A stretch of DNA of 64,000 bases, from NCBI GenBank assembly GCA_965226945.1, contig OZ245717.1, positions 2,418,001-2,482,000 of the forward strand, given 5' to 3'. The translations under genes were made by a program, and so were the position numbers. Of the stretch, positions 53,478 to 62,062 are shown piece by piece (the first letter of the stretch is position 1; every line of letters starts with the position of its first letter). A model generated the notes under the pieces. It saw nothing but the letters and a program-made list of their open reading frames with translations, was not told where the DNA came from and did not search any database. The DNA is from SYLG01 sp965226945 (GTDB taxonomy: Bacteria > Planctomycetota > Planctomycetia > Gemmatales > Gemmataceae).

Positions 53478-53543
53478 TCGCTTTAAGTCGTGGGCAATGG
53501 AAATCTCCGTCGTCGCATGGCGCAAGGGAAACGGCACAGGGTG

Positions 53544-54053
53544 ATGATCGATTCGGCATTTGAGCGGCTGGGAATTGGGGCCTCGTTTACGATCGATGCG
53601 GCCGAGCTTGAACGCAACTACCTGGAAAAGTCGCGGCTCTTCCATCCCGATCATCAAGACGAGTCGGATGGCCTGACCGTTGACCAGGCCTTGCGCGCAA
53701 GCGCGGCGCTTAACGAGGCCTACGCTATCGTCGCCGACCCGATTCAAAGAGGCGAACATCTGTTGGCTTTGGCGGGCGGACCCGACGCGGCGGCCGATAA
53801 ACGGATGCCGCCCGAGTTCCTGGAGGCGATGCTCGAATGGCGCGAAGAGGCCGAAGAGCCTTCCGCGCACGAAAAGCTGTCCCAGGTGCTGGAAGTGGAG
53901 AAAAGCAGGCTGCTGGAACGCCTTGGCGAGGAGTTTGTTGGTCTGAACAAGGATGCCTCTCAGAAGAGCATTCGTATCAAAGAAGTAAGGCAAACGCTGA
54001 ACCAGTTAAGGTCTCTGCGTGGCCTGCTCCGGGAACTTGCGGAGTCCTACTAA
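53544..54053 (+). CDS. hscB: Co-chaperone HscB (J-domain protein)
   Basis: About 169 residues from the ATG at 53544; ATG codons at 53517 and 53490 in frame are alternatives and no ribosome site decides between them. The J domain at the N-terminus has SAFERLGIGASFTIDAAELE, FHPDHQDES with the HPD motif that stimulates HscA ATPase, and RASAALNEAYAIVADPIQRG. The C-terminal helical part (MPPEFLEAMLEWREEAEE) binds IscU in known HscB. It lacks the zinc-binding N-terminal extension of the eukaryotic form. The tRNA-Val gene begins 22 bases after its stop. Confidence 0.92.
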   Translation: MIDSAFERLGIGASFTIDAAELERNYLEKSRLFHPDHQDESDGLTVDQALRASAALNEAYAIVADPIQRGEHLLALAGGPDAAADKRMPPEFLEAMLEWREEAEEPSAHEKLSQVLEVEKSRLLERLGEEFVGLNKDASQKSIRIKEVRQTLNQLRSLRGLLRELAESY

Positions 54054-54074
54054 TTGGTGGGGACGACTCAAATG

Positions 54075-54146
54075 GGGCGCTTAGCTCAGGGGTAGAGCGG
54101 CATGTTTACACCGTGTTGGTCGGGGGTTCAAATCCCTCAGCGCCCA
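54075..54146 (+). tRNA. tRNA-Val (anticodon UAC)
   Basis: The full cloverleaf can be folded. The acceptor GGGCGCT pairs with AGCGCCC, the D-arm has GCTC/GAGC, the anticodon stem GCATG pairs with CGTGT around loop TTTACAC (anticodon TAC, reading GUA), and the T-arm is GGGGG-TTCAAAT-CCCTC. CCA is not encoded, so it must be added. It sits between hscB and hscA, 22 and 17 bases from them, on the same strand, so a long isc transcript would contain it. Confidence 0.95.
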
Positions 54147-54162
54147 ATCGGTTCCCGGGGAA

Positions 54163-56016
54163 ATGGGTGAAATGAGCGAATCGGCGGTGGTCGGCATCGA
54201 CCTCGGAACGACCAACAGCCTGGCCGCGCGGGTCATCGATGGCACGCCCGTGGTCATCCGCGGCGAAGACGGCACCACCTTGGTGCCTAGCGTTGTTAGT
54301 TTTCTCCCCGATGGCACTGCGCTCGTCGGCAACGCCGCCAAAAACCGGGCGCTTGTCGATCCCCTCGGTACGATTTTTTCCGTCAAGCGCCTCATGGGGC
54401 GCAGCCTTGCGGAACTGGCCACCGAAAAGACCCTGATCCCCCAACCGCTTCACGAACGCGACCGCGGCGAAGAGCGCAAGGTGCTCACCGTCACTCTTGG
54501 CGGCAAGGAATACACCCCCGAAGAGCTTTCGGCGATGATTCTGGCCGAAGTGCGCCGCCGTGCGGGCAACGCGCAAAAGGCGGTGATCACCGTTCCCGCC
54601 CACTTCGACGAAACCCAGCGGCAAGCCACGCGCGACGCGGGCAAGATCGCCGGACTGGAAGTGCTGCGAATCATCAACGAGCCGACCGCCGCGGCCCTGG
54701 CCTACGGCCTCGATCGGCGCCGCAAGGGCACGGTCGCCGTTTACGATCTGGGCGGCGGCACCTTCGACTGCACAATCCTCAATCTGCAAGACGGCGTGTT
54801 CCGCGTACTGAGTACTGGCGGCGACACGCGCTTGGGCGGCGACGATTTCGACCGCAAGATCATCGCGATGATCCTGCAGGACCTCGGTCTCGATCCAGCT
54901 ATGGAGCTTGATCCGGAACTGTTGCAGACCCTGCGTGAACTGACAGAGAAAGCCAAGATCTCCTTGACGGAGAGCGAAGAAACGGAAATCGTCATTCCTG
55001 CGGGCCAACTCATTGCAAAGGGCTACCGGCGCAAGCTGACCCGCTCCGAATTCGAGGAAGCGATCTTACCCTTGGTCAAGCGCAGCCTCGATCGCTGCCG
55101 CATCGCCTTGAAGGATGCGCAAAAACCGGCTTCGCAGATCGATGAAGTCGCATTAGTGGGGGGCTCGACCCGAGTTCCCCTGGTCCGGCGCCTCGTGGGC
55201 GAGTTCTTCGGGCGCAAGCCTCACACCGAGTTGAACCCCGACGAAGCGGTCGCGCTCGGCGCGGCGATTCAGGGGGAAATTATCACGGGCAAAAGGCGCC
55301 AGACGCTGCTCCTCGATGTGGTGCCTCTTTCGCTTGGCATCGAAACTCTGGGCGGTGCGGTGAGCAAGCTGATCCATCGCAACACGACGATTCCGGCCCG
55401 TGCCACCGAACGCTTCACGACGGCAGTCGACAACCAGACGGCGGTCGAGATCACGATCGTTCAAGGCGAGCGCGAGTTATCGCGCGATTGCCGCAACCTG
55501 GGCAAATTCAAACTGTCCGGTATCCCGCCCATGCCGGCGCAGATGGCCCAGCTCGATGTCACCTTTCTGATCGATGCCGATGGCCTGCTCACGGTCTCGG
55601 CCAAGGAACACCGTAGCGGCAAGGAATCGCGCGTGACGGTGAAACCATCGAGCGGCCTGACCGACGAGGAAGTGGAAAAGCTGGTGCTCGAGAGCGTCGA
55701 ACATGCCCGCGAGGATCACAACGCGCGGCGGTTGATTGAACTGCGCGCCAAAGGTTCTTCGCTGCTCAGCCACACCAAGCGCACCCTGAAGCGCACCGAC
55801 ATCACGATGGAACCCGGCGAGAAAGAAGCGATCGAAAAAGCGATCGTGGCCGTGGAAACTGCCTCGAACGGCGAGGATGGCGACCGGCTCGATCAGGCGA
55901 TCAACCACCTTTCCGAGGTGACCTTGCCACTGGCTACCCGGGTGATGGACCAGACGGCGAGCAGCATCCTGTCGAACCGAACCACTTCGCAGGTCACGAC
56001 CGAATTGATCTCTTAA
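54163..56016 (+). CDS. hscA: Hsp70-type chaperone HscA
   Basis: A 617-residue Hsp70. The ATPase domain has VVGIDLGTTNSLAARV, AVITVPAHFDETQRQATRDA, INEPTAAALAYGLDRR, VYDLGGGTFDCTILNL and VALVGGSTRVPLVRRL. The substrate-binding domain starts near residue 380 (LLLDVVPLSLGIETLGG). It is HscA rather than DnaK by context (directly after hscB and before iscX) and by length; it lacks the long acidic C-terminus of DnaK. It uses ATP to release clusters from IscU through the LPPVK motif. ATG codons at 54163 and 54172 are both possible starts. Confidence 0.95.
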   Translation: MGEMSESAVVGIDLGTTNSLAARVIDGTPVVIRGEDGTTLVPSVVSFLPDGTALVGNAAKNRALVDPLGTIFSVKRLMGRSLAELATEKTLIPQPLHERDRGEERKVLTVTLGGKEYTPEELSAMILAEVRRRAGNAQKAVITVPAHFDETQRQATRDAGKIAGLEVLRIINEPTAAALAYGLDRRRKGTVAVYDLGGGTFDCTILNLQDGVFRVLSTGGDTRLGGDDFDRKIIAMILQDLGLDPAMELDPELLQTLRELTEKAKISLTESEETEIVIPAGQLIAKGYRRKLTRSEFEEAILPLVKRSLDRCRIALKDAQKPASQIDEVALVGGSTRVPLVRRLVGEFFGRKPHTELNPDEAVALGAAIQGEIITGKRRQTLLLDVVPLSLGIETLGGAVSKLIHRNTTIPARATERFTTAVDNQTAVEITIVQGERELSRDCRNLGKFKLSGIPPMPAQMAQLDVTFLIDADGLLTVSAKEHRSGKESRVTVKPSSGLTDEEVEKLVLESVEHAREDHNARRLIELRAKGSSLLSHTKRTLKRTDITMEPGEKEAIEKAIVAVETASNGEDGDRLDQAINHLSEVTLPLATRVMDQTASSILSNRTTSQVTTELIS

Positions 56017-56060
56017 TTCCTTGTTTGATTGAAATCACCTGACAACATCCCGAGGTAGCC

Positions 56061-56279
56061 ATGTCCCTGACCTGGACCGACAGCCGCCAGCTCGGCGAGC
56101 TTTTGTTTGAAAAATACGACACGCTCGATCCCTTGACCGTGCGCTTCACCGATCTGCACAAGTGGGTCTTGGATATCGAAGACTTCGCGGGCAAGCCCGA
56201 GGAATCGAACGAGAAGCGCCTCGAGGCGATACAGATGGCCTGGTACGAAGAGTGGAAGGACGAATACGGCAAAGATTGA
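56061..56279 (+). CDS. iscX: IscX (YfhJ) family protein
   Basis: A 72-residue acidic protein with GAGGT before the ATG. The sequence matches IscX: MSLTWTDSRQLGELLFEKYD, then RFTDLHKWVLDIEDFAG and QMAWYEEWKDE. IscX binds IscS and tunes cluster assembly, possibly as a frataxin-like iron-binding regulator. It closes the operon, 45 bp after hscA. No fdx ferredoxin gene lies between hscA and iscX, where most proteobacterial isc operons have one. Confidence 0.92.
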   Translation: MSLTWTDSRQLGELLFEKYDTLDPLTVRFTDLHKWVLDIEDFAGKPEESNEKRLEAIQMAWYEEWKDEYGKD

Positions 56280-56324
56280 GTCTACGGAGCGTTTTGAACC
56301 GCTCAACCATGTGAGAGGTTCAAA

Positions 56325-56416
56325 GAATCATGGCGCTTACGCACCACGCTCACCTTGATTTTTCCTTCAAGTGTAGTCAGCAGCCTGGTGAGCGGTGGTC
56401 GTAAGACCACTGATTC
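56325..56416. repeat. Long imperfect inverted repeat (about 92 bases)
   Basis: The arms at 56336-56354 and 56387-56405 pair almost fully, with one base displaced on each side (CGCTCACC/GGTGAGCG and CTTACG/CGTAAG). An outer GAATCA/TGATTC pair (56325-56330 and 56411-56416) extends the stem. The element lies in the 240-base gap after iscX and could be a terminator, a structured RNA or a miniature mobile element remnant. Confidence 0.6.
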
Positions 56417-56520
56417 TGAGACGTCAGCAGTCTAGAAAATACGACTCCCTTCCAAAGCGTGATCGGACGGAAGATTCCGGATAGCAGAACCCGGCCCTTC
56501 CGTCCATTCCTTTTCCCGGC

Positions 56521-57651
56521 TTACTTCGGCAGTTCGATCTTCTTCGGCGCGTCGTTCGTGTAGATCTGCACATAGATCGAGCCGTCTTCGGTGACGAAGC
56601 CGCGGTACATCCCTTCGCCTTTCTTCGAGATGCCGAAAGCGTGGCGGCCATCGTGGTCGAGCGCGATCAAGCCGCCAATGCCCCCTTCTTCGTCGGGTAG
56701 ATTGTCGATGGTGGCTTTCGCGGCGTCGGCGACATTGCTCTTGCCATACACCATGCGAGCCACGACGTCGTAGGCGACTGCGTGCCGGATGAACACTTCG
56801 CCCGTGCCCGTACAAGACACGCCGCAAGCGCGGTTATCGGCATAGGTTCCCGCGCCGATCACGGGGCAATCGCCGATGCGGCCGGGCCACTTGTTATCGA
56901 CGCCACCCGTGGAAGTGCCCGCGGCAATCATCTTGCGCCGATCGAGCGCCACGCAGCCCACGGTGCCAAACCGCTGCATGGCGGGCAATTGGCCGGCGAG
57001 CTGGTCGCCGGAATGTTCCTGGCCGTCCGCGCGGCGCTTTTCTTGCTTCTTTTCCGCGGCGCGAATGTGCCGCAGGCGCAGATCGGTCCAGAAATAAAGA
57101 TTGTTCACGCGCTCAATGTTAAATCTGCTCTTCACCGCCTCGCTCAAGACATAGCGCTCGGCCCCTTCGCCTGCGAGCATCATGTGGCGGCCGCCTTCCA
57201 TTTCGAGCACGGCCCGCGCCGCGGAAATCGGATTGCGCACATGGGTGACGCCGGTAATGGCGCCGGCGCGCTTACGAGGATCGCGCTTGCCGGGCGCACT
57301 GCCTTCCATGACCCCTTCCATGATTGCCGCGTCGAGTTCGACCCGGCCGTCGCTGGTGAAGACGGCGCCGCGGCCGGCGTTGAAAAGCTCGGAGTCTTCG
57401 AGCACGCGAATCGCCGCCTCGACGGCATCGACGCTCGTTTTTCCTTCGGGCGCCATCGCCTTAAAGCCGGCCTGCATGGCACGCGCCAGCGTCTGCTCGA
57501 AATCGGCGTGGGTCCAGCCTTCGTCCTTGCGGTCCTTTTCCGGCACGACGCCGGCACCGCCATGAATGACGAGCACGGTCTTGGGCTCTTGGGCTCCGAT
57601 CGACTGGGGAATCCCGAGCAACAGGGCAAGGACAAGTAGGCTGAATCGCAT
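56521..57651 (-). CDS. Isoaspartyl peptidase / type 2 L-asparaginase, exported
   Basis: A 376-residue N-terminal nucleophile hydrolase with a signal peptide (FSLLVLALLLGIPQSIGA). Family marks are VLVIHGGAGVV, SVDAVEAAIRVLEDSELFNA with GRGAVFTSDGRVELDAAIME, and FGTVGCVALDRRKMIAAGTS, where Thr of GTVG becomes the N-terminal nucleophile after self-cleavage. STGGVDNKWPGRIGDCPVIG and SCTGTGE are the substrate-binding part. It probably releases aspartate or handles isoaspartyl peptides outside the cytoplasm. It stands alone between the isc operon and the AlkD-like gene. Confidence 0.92.
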   Translation of the reverse strand: MRFSLLVLALLLGIPQSIGAQEPKTVLVIHGGAGVVPEKDRKDEGWTHADFEQTLARAMQAGFKAMAPEGKTSVDAVEAAIRVLEDSELFNAGRGAVFTSDGRVELDAAIMEGVMEGSAPGKRDPRKRAGAITGVTHVRNPISAARAVLEMEGGRHMMLAGEGAERYVLSEAVKSRFNIERVNNLYFWTDLRLRHIRAAEKKQEKRRADGQEHSGDQLAGQLPAMQRFGTVGCVALDRRKMIAAGTSTGGVDNKWPGRIGDCPVIGAGTYADNRACGVSCTGTGEVFIRHAVAYDVVARMVYGKSNVADAAKATIDNLPDEEGGIGGLIALDHDGRHAFGISKKGEGMYRGFVTEDGSIYVQIYTNDAPKKIELPK

Positions 57652-57790
57652 GGCGGCTCCGCGGATTTGGCAAACGAATGGATGGCCTCAAGAGGGGGAG
57701 GTCATGAATCATGACTTCCCTTGGCCGCAATCTTAGAAGGCTTGGATGGGTCCATGCAAAATCGCGGGAGCGAATCTGCGCTCAAGCGGT

Positions 57791-58552
57791 TCAGGCGTCT
57801 TTATCAAGGCTCCGCAAAGCCCGCTGGCAAATGCGCGCGGTATGGGAGGTGGCGCTTTTCTTGAGCCATTTCTTGCAAAGAGAGCGCACCCAGTCAGGGT
57901 CGGACTTGGACGCGTCATTGAGCCAGTTGGCCACCGAATCTTGGACATACTTGGTCGGGTCGCCGTGGAGTGGCTCGAGGATCGGCAGGCCGAGGGACGG
58001 CTTCTTCTTGAGCCGTTCGATGTGCGCGCACCAGACGCCTCGCGGCCGGGTGCTTTCGCTGGCGAAGCGGCGGATATTGACAGAAGGGTCAACGACCCAA
58101 AGCTTGAAGAGATCAAGCGCCTCGTCGAGGTTCGTCGCGATGTGATTGCGCATGGCGATCCAGGCCCATTCGCGCACACCAAAGTGGGGATCGTCTGCCA
58201 GGGGCCGGATGCGTTCGAGACGCTCTGCGAAACTCAGATCGGGGATCATGGCGACGATGTAGCTGGCCCAGCCGCGCACCGTGTCGCTGGGATGAGAGGC
58301 CAGTTGTTGGAACTGCTTGGGACCCAGTTCCTCATGAAGGACCTCCGCGGCTCGGGCCATCCGCTTAATCAGCCCCATGGCCGGGTCGATGACATGCTTC
58401 CCCTGGGTGGCCGGCGCCGCGGCATGAAGCAGCGTGGTGAAATCGATCGCGAGCCCTTCGGCAAGCGTCGCGGAAGCGATGGTCCCTTGATTGAGCTGAT
58501 CGAGGATTTCAGGCGGAATCGCGCTTCGTTTGGAATATCCCTTGCGAGTCAT
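57791..58552 (-). CDS. DNA alkylation repair (AlkD-like HEAT-repeat) protein
   Basis: About 253 residues from the ATG at 58552; the frame continues to 58642 with a non-conserved leader. The HEAT-like helical repeats and the segments STRPRGVWCAHIERLKKKPS and YVQDSVANWLNDASKSDPDW match the AlkD glycosylase group, in which the Trp, Asp and Arg of these motifs hold the damaged base. The signature Trp of the usual RP-x-x-PW is here RPRGVW. Removal of alkylated bases is the likely role. It is a single gene. Confidence 0.82.
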   Translation of the reverse strand: MTRKGYSKRSAIPPEILDQLNQGTIASATLAEGLAIDFTTLLHAAAPATQGKHVIDPAMGLIKRMARAAEVLHEELGPKQFQQLASHPSDTVRGWASYIVAMIPDLSFAERLERIRPLADDPHFGVREWAWIAMRNHIATNLDEALDLFKLWVVDPSVNIRRFASESTRPRGVWCAHIERLKKKPSLGLPILEPLHGDPTKYVQDSVANWLNDASKSDPDWVRSLCKKWLKKSATSHTARICQRALRSLDKDA

Positions 58553-58751
58553 GGACGATGGCGCTTTCTCGATAACAGGTTGGCCGACAAGTCTTGGTCT
58601 TTGTATTTCTCTCCGCGCCCCCCGCGTCTCCGCGTGAAACACGGATTCCCTGGAATCCCTCGCGAAATCATCTCCTCACTAGCCTGTACCTCACCCCAGA
58701 CAGCACAGCCCCCCCCGCTCATCCAAAAGAATGTCGGCCGTCTAAAAAAAC

Positions 58752-58777
58752 AAACCCCGGACGAAAGCCCGGGGTTT
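58752..58777 (-). terminator. Intrinsic terminator of rplC
   Basis: AAACCCCGG pairs with CCGGGGTTT. Read on the minus strand the stem is followed by TTGTTTTTTT. It lies 42 bp after the stop codon of rplC. Confidence 0.8.
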
Positions 58778-58818
58778 ATTGGATCTTTATCCTAAAGCGC
58801 CCATTGCGCCCAACAGTG

Positions 58819-59523
58819 TTACTTGATTTTGTTGGTGGGCTGGACGACGACGAGGCCGCCGTTGGGGCCGGGGACGGCGCCCTTGACCAGGATGATGTGG
58901 TTTTCGGCATCGATGTTGATGATGTCGAGGTTGCGGACCGTGACCTGTTCGGCGCCGTAGTGGCCGGGCATTTTCTTGCCCTTCTTGGGACGGCCGAAAC
59001 CTCGGTTCGAAGCCAGGTTCGTACCACCGATCGAGCGGTGAACCTTTTTCACGCCGTGGCTGGCGCCCAAGCCCTGGAAGTTCCAGCGCTTCATACCGCC
59101 GGTGAAACCGCGGCCCTTGCTGGTGCCGATCACGTCGACGCGCTTGGAATCCTTGAACACTTCCGCGATGGTGAGCTTGTCGCCGACCTTGTGTTCGGCC
59201 GCCGCCTTGGCAAAGCGGAATTCGCGAATGTGCTTCTGGGGTTCGCAATTGGCCTTGGGGGAAAGCGATTCCCCGGCGGCAAGGCGCTTGCGACGCTTCG
59301 ATTCCATGCTGTCGGAGACATGGCCGCGTTCGGAGCGGATGGCTCGTTTGCGGGACTTGTCTTCGAAACCGACCTGGATCGCTTCGTAGCCATCGATTTC
59401 GACGGTGCGGATCTGCAGGATCGGGCAAGGGCCAGCCTGGATCACCGTGACCGGTGCCGCTTTACCCTGATCGTCGTAAACCTGAGTCATGCCGATTTTT
59501 CGGCCGAGAATACCCTTCGACAT
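58819..59523 (-). CDS. rplC: Ribosomal protein L3
   Basis: A 234-residue protein. MSKGILGRKIGMTQVYDDQG at the start and the rRNA-binding signature FKDSKRVDVIGTSKGRGFTG (about residue 130), followed by HGVKKVHRSIGGTN, identify L3 of the large subunit. It binds near the 3' end of 23S rRNA. In most bacteria rplC sits between rpsJ and rplD in the S10 operon. Here it is alone, with its own terminator and unrelated neighbours on both sides. No other ribosomal gene is within the window. Confidence 0.96.
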   Translation of the reverse strand: MSKGILGRKIGMTQVYDDQGKAAPVTVIQAGPCPILQIRTVEIDGYEAIQVGFEDKSRKRAIRSERGHVSDSMESKRRKRLAAGESLSPKANCEPQKHIREFRFAKAAAEHKVGDKLTIAEVFKDSKRVDVIGTSKGRGFTGGMKRWNFQGLGASHGVKKVHRSIGGTNLASNRGFGRPKKGKKMPGHYGAEQVTVRNLDIINIDAENHIILVKGAVPGPNGGLVVVQPTNKIK

Positions 59524-59792
59524 GGAACTTATGCGGCGGACATCTCAATAAGGTCCGCCCTCCTAACTAAAGTGGCGCAACTGTCTGGCCCGGGATCAAT
59601 CGCCCGATGAGCATCATTGCGGCGCGGTGAGGCGCAACCATCAATATATCGGAAAACCATGGAGCAGACGAGACCAAAGTCGTGCCCAATCAACGATCTG
59701 CGCCTTTACAACCCCACTCTCTTTTCGCTAGGATGACCTCACCATTCTTGCGCTAATGTCTCCTATCAGACCCACTTCGGCGGGAATTCCCC

Positions 59793-61016
59793 ATGGTGGT
59801 GCAGCCTCGCGCGTCCACACCGCTTTCGACCCCACCGGGCGATTGGGTTTTGCCTGCAAAAAAGCAAGACGCCGTTAGCCTTGTCGATCAATTACTAGCA
59901 CTCGCTAAAAAATCAGGGGCGAGCGATCTGCATTTCGATCCGACGCCCGCTCAATGGCAAATTCGCCTGCGACAGGACGGTATTCTGCGCACTTTGGGCG
60001 AATTGGCGCCGCCAATTGCCACCCAGGCAGTGGCTCGGCTCAAGGTTCTGGCCGAACTGCTCACCTACCGCACGGACATTCCGCAAGAAGGCCGCATCGA
60101 TCCCGAAACGGGAATCGAAGGGCGGGTCAGCACCTTTCCGACGATTCATGGCGAAAAGCTGGCCCTTCGGTTTTTCAACGACCTGCAAGCCCCCAGCCGG
60201 CTCGAAAAACTTGGGTTTGAGCCCGATATTTTCCACGGATTGACCGCGCTGTTGCAACAGCGCGACGGGGCCATCCTCCTTACCGGCCCTGGAGGCAGCG
60301 GGAAAACCACGACCCTCTACGCCGCGTTAAGCTGGATTCGCGAGAAGCATCGCGAAGGGGTGCATATTTTCACCATTGAAGATCCGGTAGAGCGCCCACT
60401 CGAAGGGATCAATCAGGCCCAGGTTCGTCCCGGCACCGAATTCGATTTTGCACGCGGGCTGCGCTCGCTTTTGCGCCAGGACCCGGAAGTGGTCATGGTC
60501 GGTGAAATTCGCGATCCGCAAACCGCTTCGACGGCCCTGGAAGCGGCGCTGACCGGTCACTTGCTCCTCTCGACCGTGCATGCCGGATCGGCGTGCGGCG
60601 TGTTTGCCCGGCTGCTCGACATGGGGGTCGAGCCTTATGCGCTCACAAGCGGCGTGCGCGGCGTGCTCAATCAACGGCTGGTCCGGCGCGTCTGTCCGTC
60701 CTGCCAGGCCTCGGGATGTTCCGCCTGCGGCGAAACCGGCTACCAGGGCCGGCTGCTTCTGGCGGAACTCGTCAGTATGCGCGCACCTCTACGCAAGGCG
60801 ATTTTGGCGCGGGCCGATCTCGACGGTTTGACCGAGGCGGCCCGCGAATCGGGCGAAACCGGCCTGCGCGCGGCAGGTCAACGGGCAGTGGAAGCGAACT
60901 TGACGACACTACAGGAACTGGACCGCGTGCTTGGGCCGCAATCTTCTGAGGAGAGGATTGCGCACGAACGAGATCGAGCGCACACTCAGTCCATTTCCAC
61001 GGGAGGCAATCCATGA
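59793..61016 (+). CDS. gspE: GspE/PilB-type secretion ATPase
   Basis: A 407-residue ATPase. An N-terminal segment (LLALAKKSGASDLHFDPTPA) precedes Walker A AILLTGPGGSGKTTTLYAAL, the Asp box IFTIEDPVERPLEGINQAQV, Walker B RQDPEVVMVGEIRDPQTAST and the His box LTGHLLLSTVHAG. A tetra-Cys zinc motif (CPSCQASGCSACG, about residue 310) is typical of GspE and PilB. It lacks the large N-terminal domains of full-length GspE, so it is a short form. It ends in ATGA shared with the gspF start, so the genes are translationally coupled. Confidence 0.93.
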   Translation: MVVQPRASTPLSTPPGDWVLPAKKQDAVSLVDQLLALAKKSGASDLHFDPTPAQWQIRLRQDGILRTLGELAPPIATQAVARLKVLAELLTYRTDIPQEGRIDPETGIEGRVSTFPTIHGEKLALRFFNDLQAPSRLEKLGFEPDIFHGLTALLQQRDGAILLTGPGGSGKTTTLYAALSWIREKHREGVHIFTIEDPVERPLEGINQAQVRPGTEFDFARGLRSLLRQDPEVVMVGEIRDPQTASTALEAALTGHLLLSTVHAGSACGVFARLLDMGVEPYALTSGVRGVLNQRLVRRVCPSCQASGCSACGETGYQGRLLLAELVSMRAPLRKAILARADLDGLTEAARESGETGLRAAGQRAVEANLTTLQELDRVLGPQSSEERIAHERDRAHTQSISTGGNP

Positions 61017-62062
61017 GCGAAATGCGGTCGGAAGATCTTCAGGCGCTCAACGATGAGATCGCGGGGCTCGCGAAGGCGGGCCTGCCCCTGGACAAGGGGC
61101 TCGAGGCACTTGCCCGCGATCTGGGCCGGGGAAAGCTTGCCGATGTGACCCGGGAAATCTCGGAGAATCTGCGCAAGGGCAAAAGCCTGTCCGAGGCGTT
61201 CGACAGCCAGGGATCGGCGGTTCCCGCCTACTACGGCGCCCTGATCGCCTCGGGCGTTCGCACCGGCCGCATGGCGGACGTGCTCGCCACCTTGACGCTG
61301 CATGCCCGCACCCTGTCCGATCTGAAATCGACGATCTGGCTTTCGCTGGTCTATCCCTTCATGGTCATCTCGGGCGCGCTGGCGCTCGTCGTCTTCATGA
61401 CCTTGTTCCTGGTGCCCCAGTTCGCGACGATCTTCAAAGACTTCGGAATGAGGGTGCCTGCCTTCACCGCGTTTTTGCTGTTCATTGGAGAAGAGCCGCT
61501 TACAAGGCTTCTTCTGCCCCTGGCTTTTGTCGCCGGCATCATTTTGACAAGCGCCTACCTCATATGGACCAGCGGTCCCGGCTCGCGGTTTCTGACCAAC
61601 GTCCTTTACACGATTCCCGGAGTCGGCGGGCTGGTACGCAGCGTGCGCCTCGCCGCCTTTAGCGATCTCATGGGGATCTTGCTTGAAAACAACATTCCCT
61701 TCCCCGAGGCTTTGCGCCTGGCAGGCGAGGCGAGCTCCGATCCGCTCCTGCGCGACGCGGCCATCGCTTCGCAAGCCAAGATCGCACATGGCGAGAGTTT
61801 TTCCAAGGTGATGCGCGAGCAGGACGGATTTCCCGAGATGCTATCGTGGATGGCAGGCTGGGCGGAAAGACGGGGAGAACTGCCGCGCAGCTTCCACCAA
61901 GCGGCGAAGTTCTACCAGAGGCGCGCGGAAACCCAGTCGATCTTGTTGCGCGGAATTCTCCCCACCATGGGAATCATTCTCACCGGGATCGTGGTGGGTG
62001 GTTTGGTGATTGGCGGGCTACTTTCTCCACTCTTTTACCTTCTGGAGACGCTCAGCAAATGA
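61013..62062 (+). CDS. gspF: Type II secretion system inner-membrane protein GspF
   Basis: A 349-residue protein with two T2SSF domains. The first is at about 12-130 (EIAGLAKAGLPLDKGLEALA, RKGKSLSEAFDSQGSAVPAY, ALIASGVRTGRMADVL) and the second at about 210-340 (LMGILLENNIPFPEALRLAG, AHGESFSKVMREQDGFPEML). Hydrophobic helices follow each. It is the platform protein of the secretion or pilus machine and works with GspE. It overlaps the previous and next genes by four bases each (ATGA). Confidence 0.9.
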   Translation: MSEMRSEDLQALNDEIAGLAKAGLPLDKGLEALARDLGRGKLADVTREISENLRKGKSLSEAFDSQGSAVPAYYGALIASGVRTGRMADVLATLTLHARTLSDLKSTIWLSLVYPFMVISGALALVVFMTLFLVPQFATIFKDFGMRVPAFTAFLLFIGEEPLTRLLLPLAFVAGIILTSAYLIWTSGPGSRFLTNVLYTIPGVGGLVRSVRLAAFSDLMGILLENNIPFPEALRLAGEASSDPLLRDAAIASQAKIAHGESFSKVMREQDGFPEMLSWMAGWAERRGELPRSFHQAAKFYQRRAETQSILLRGILPTMGIILTGIVVGGLVIGGLLSPLFYLLETLSK

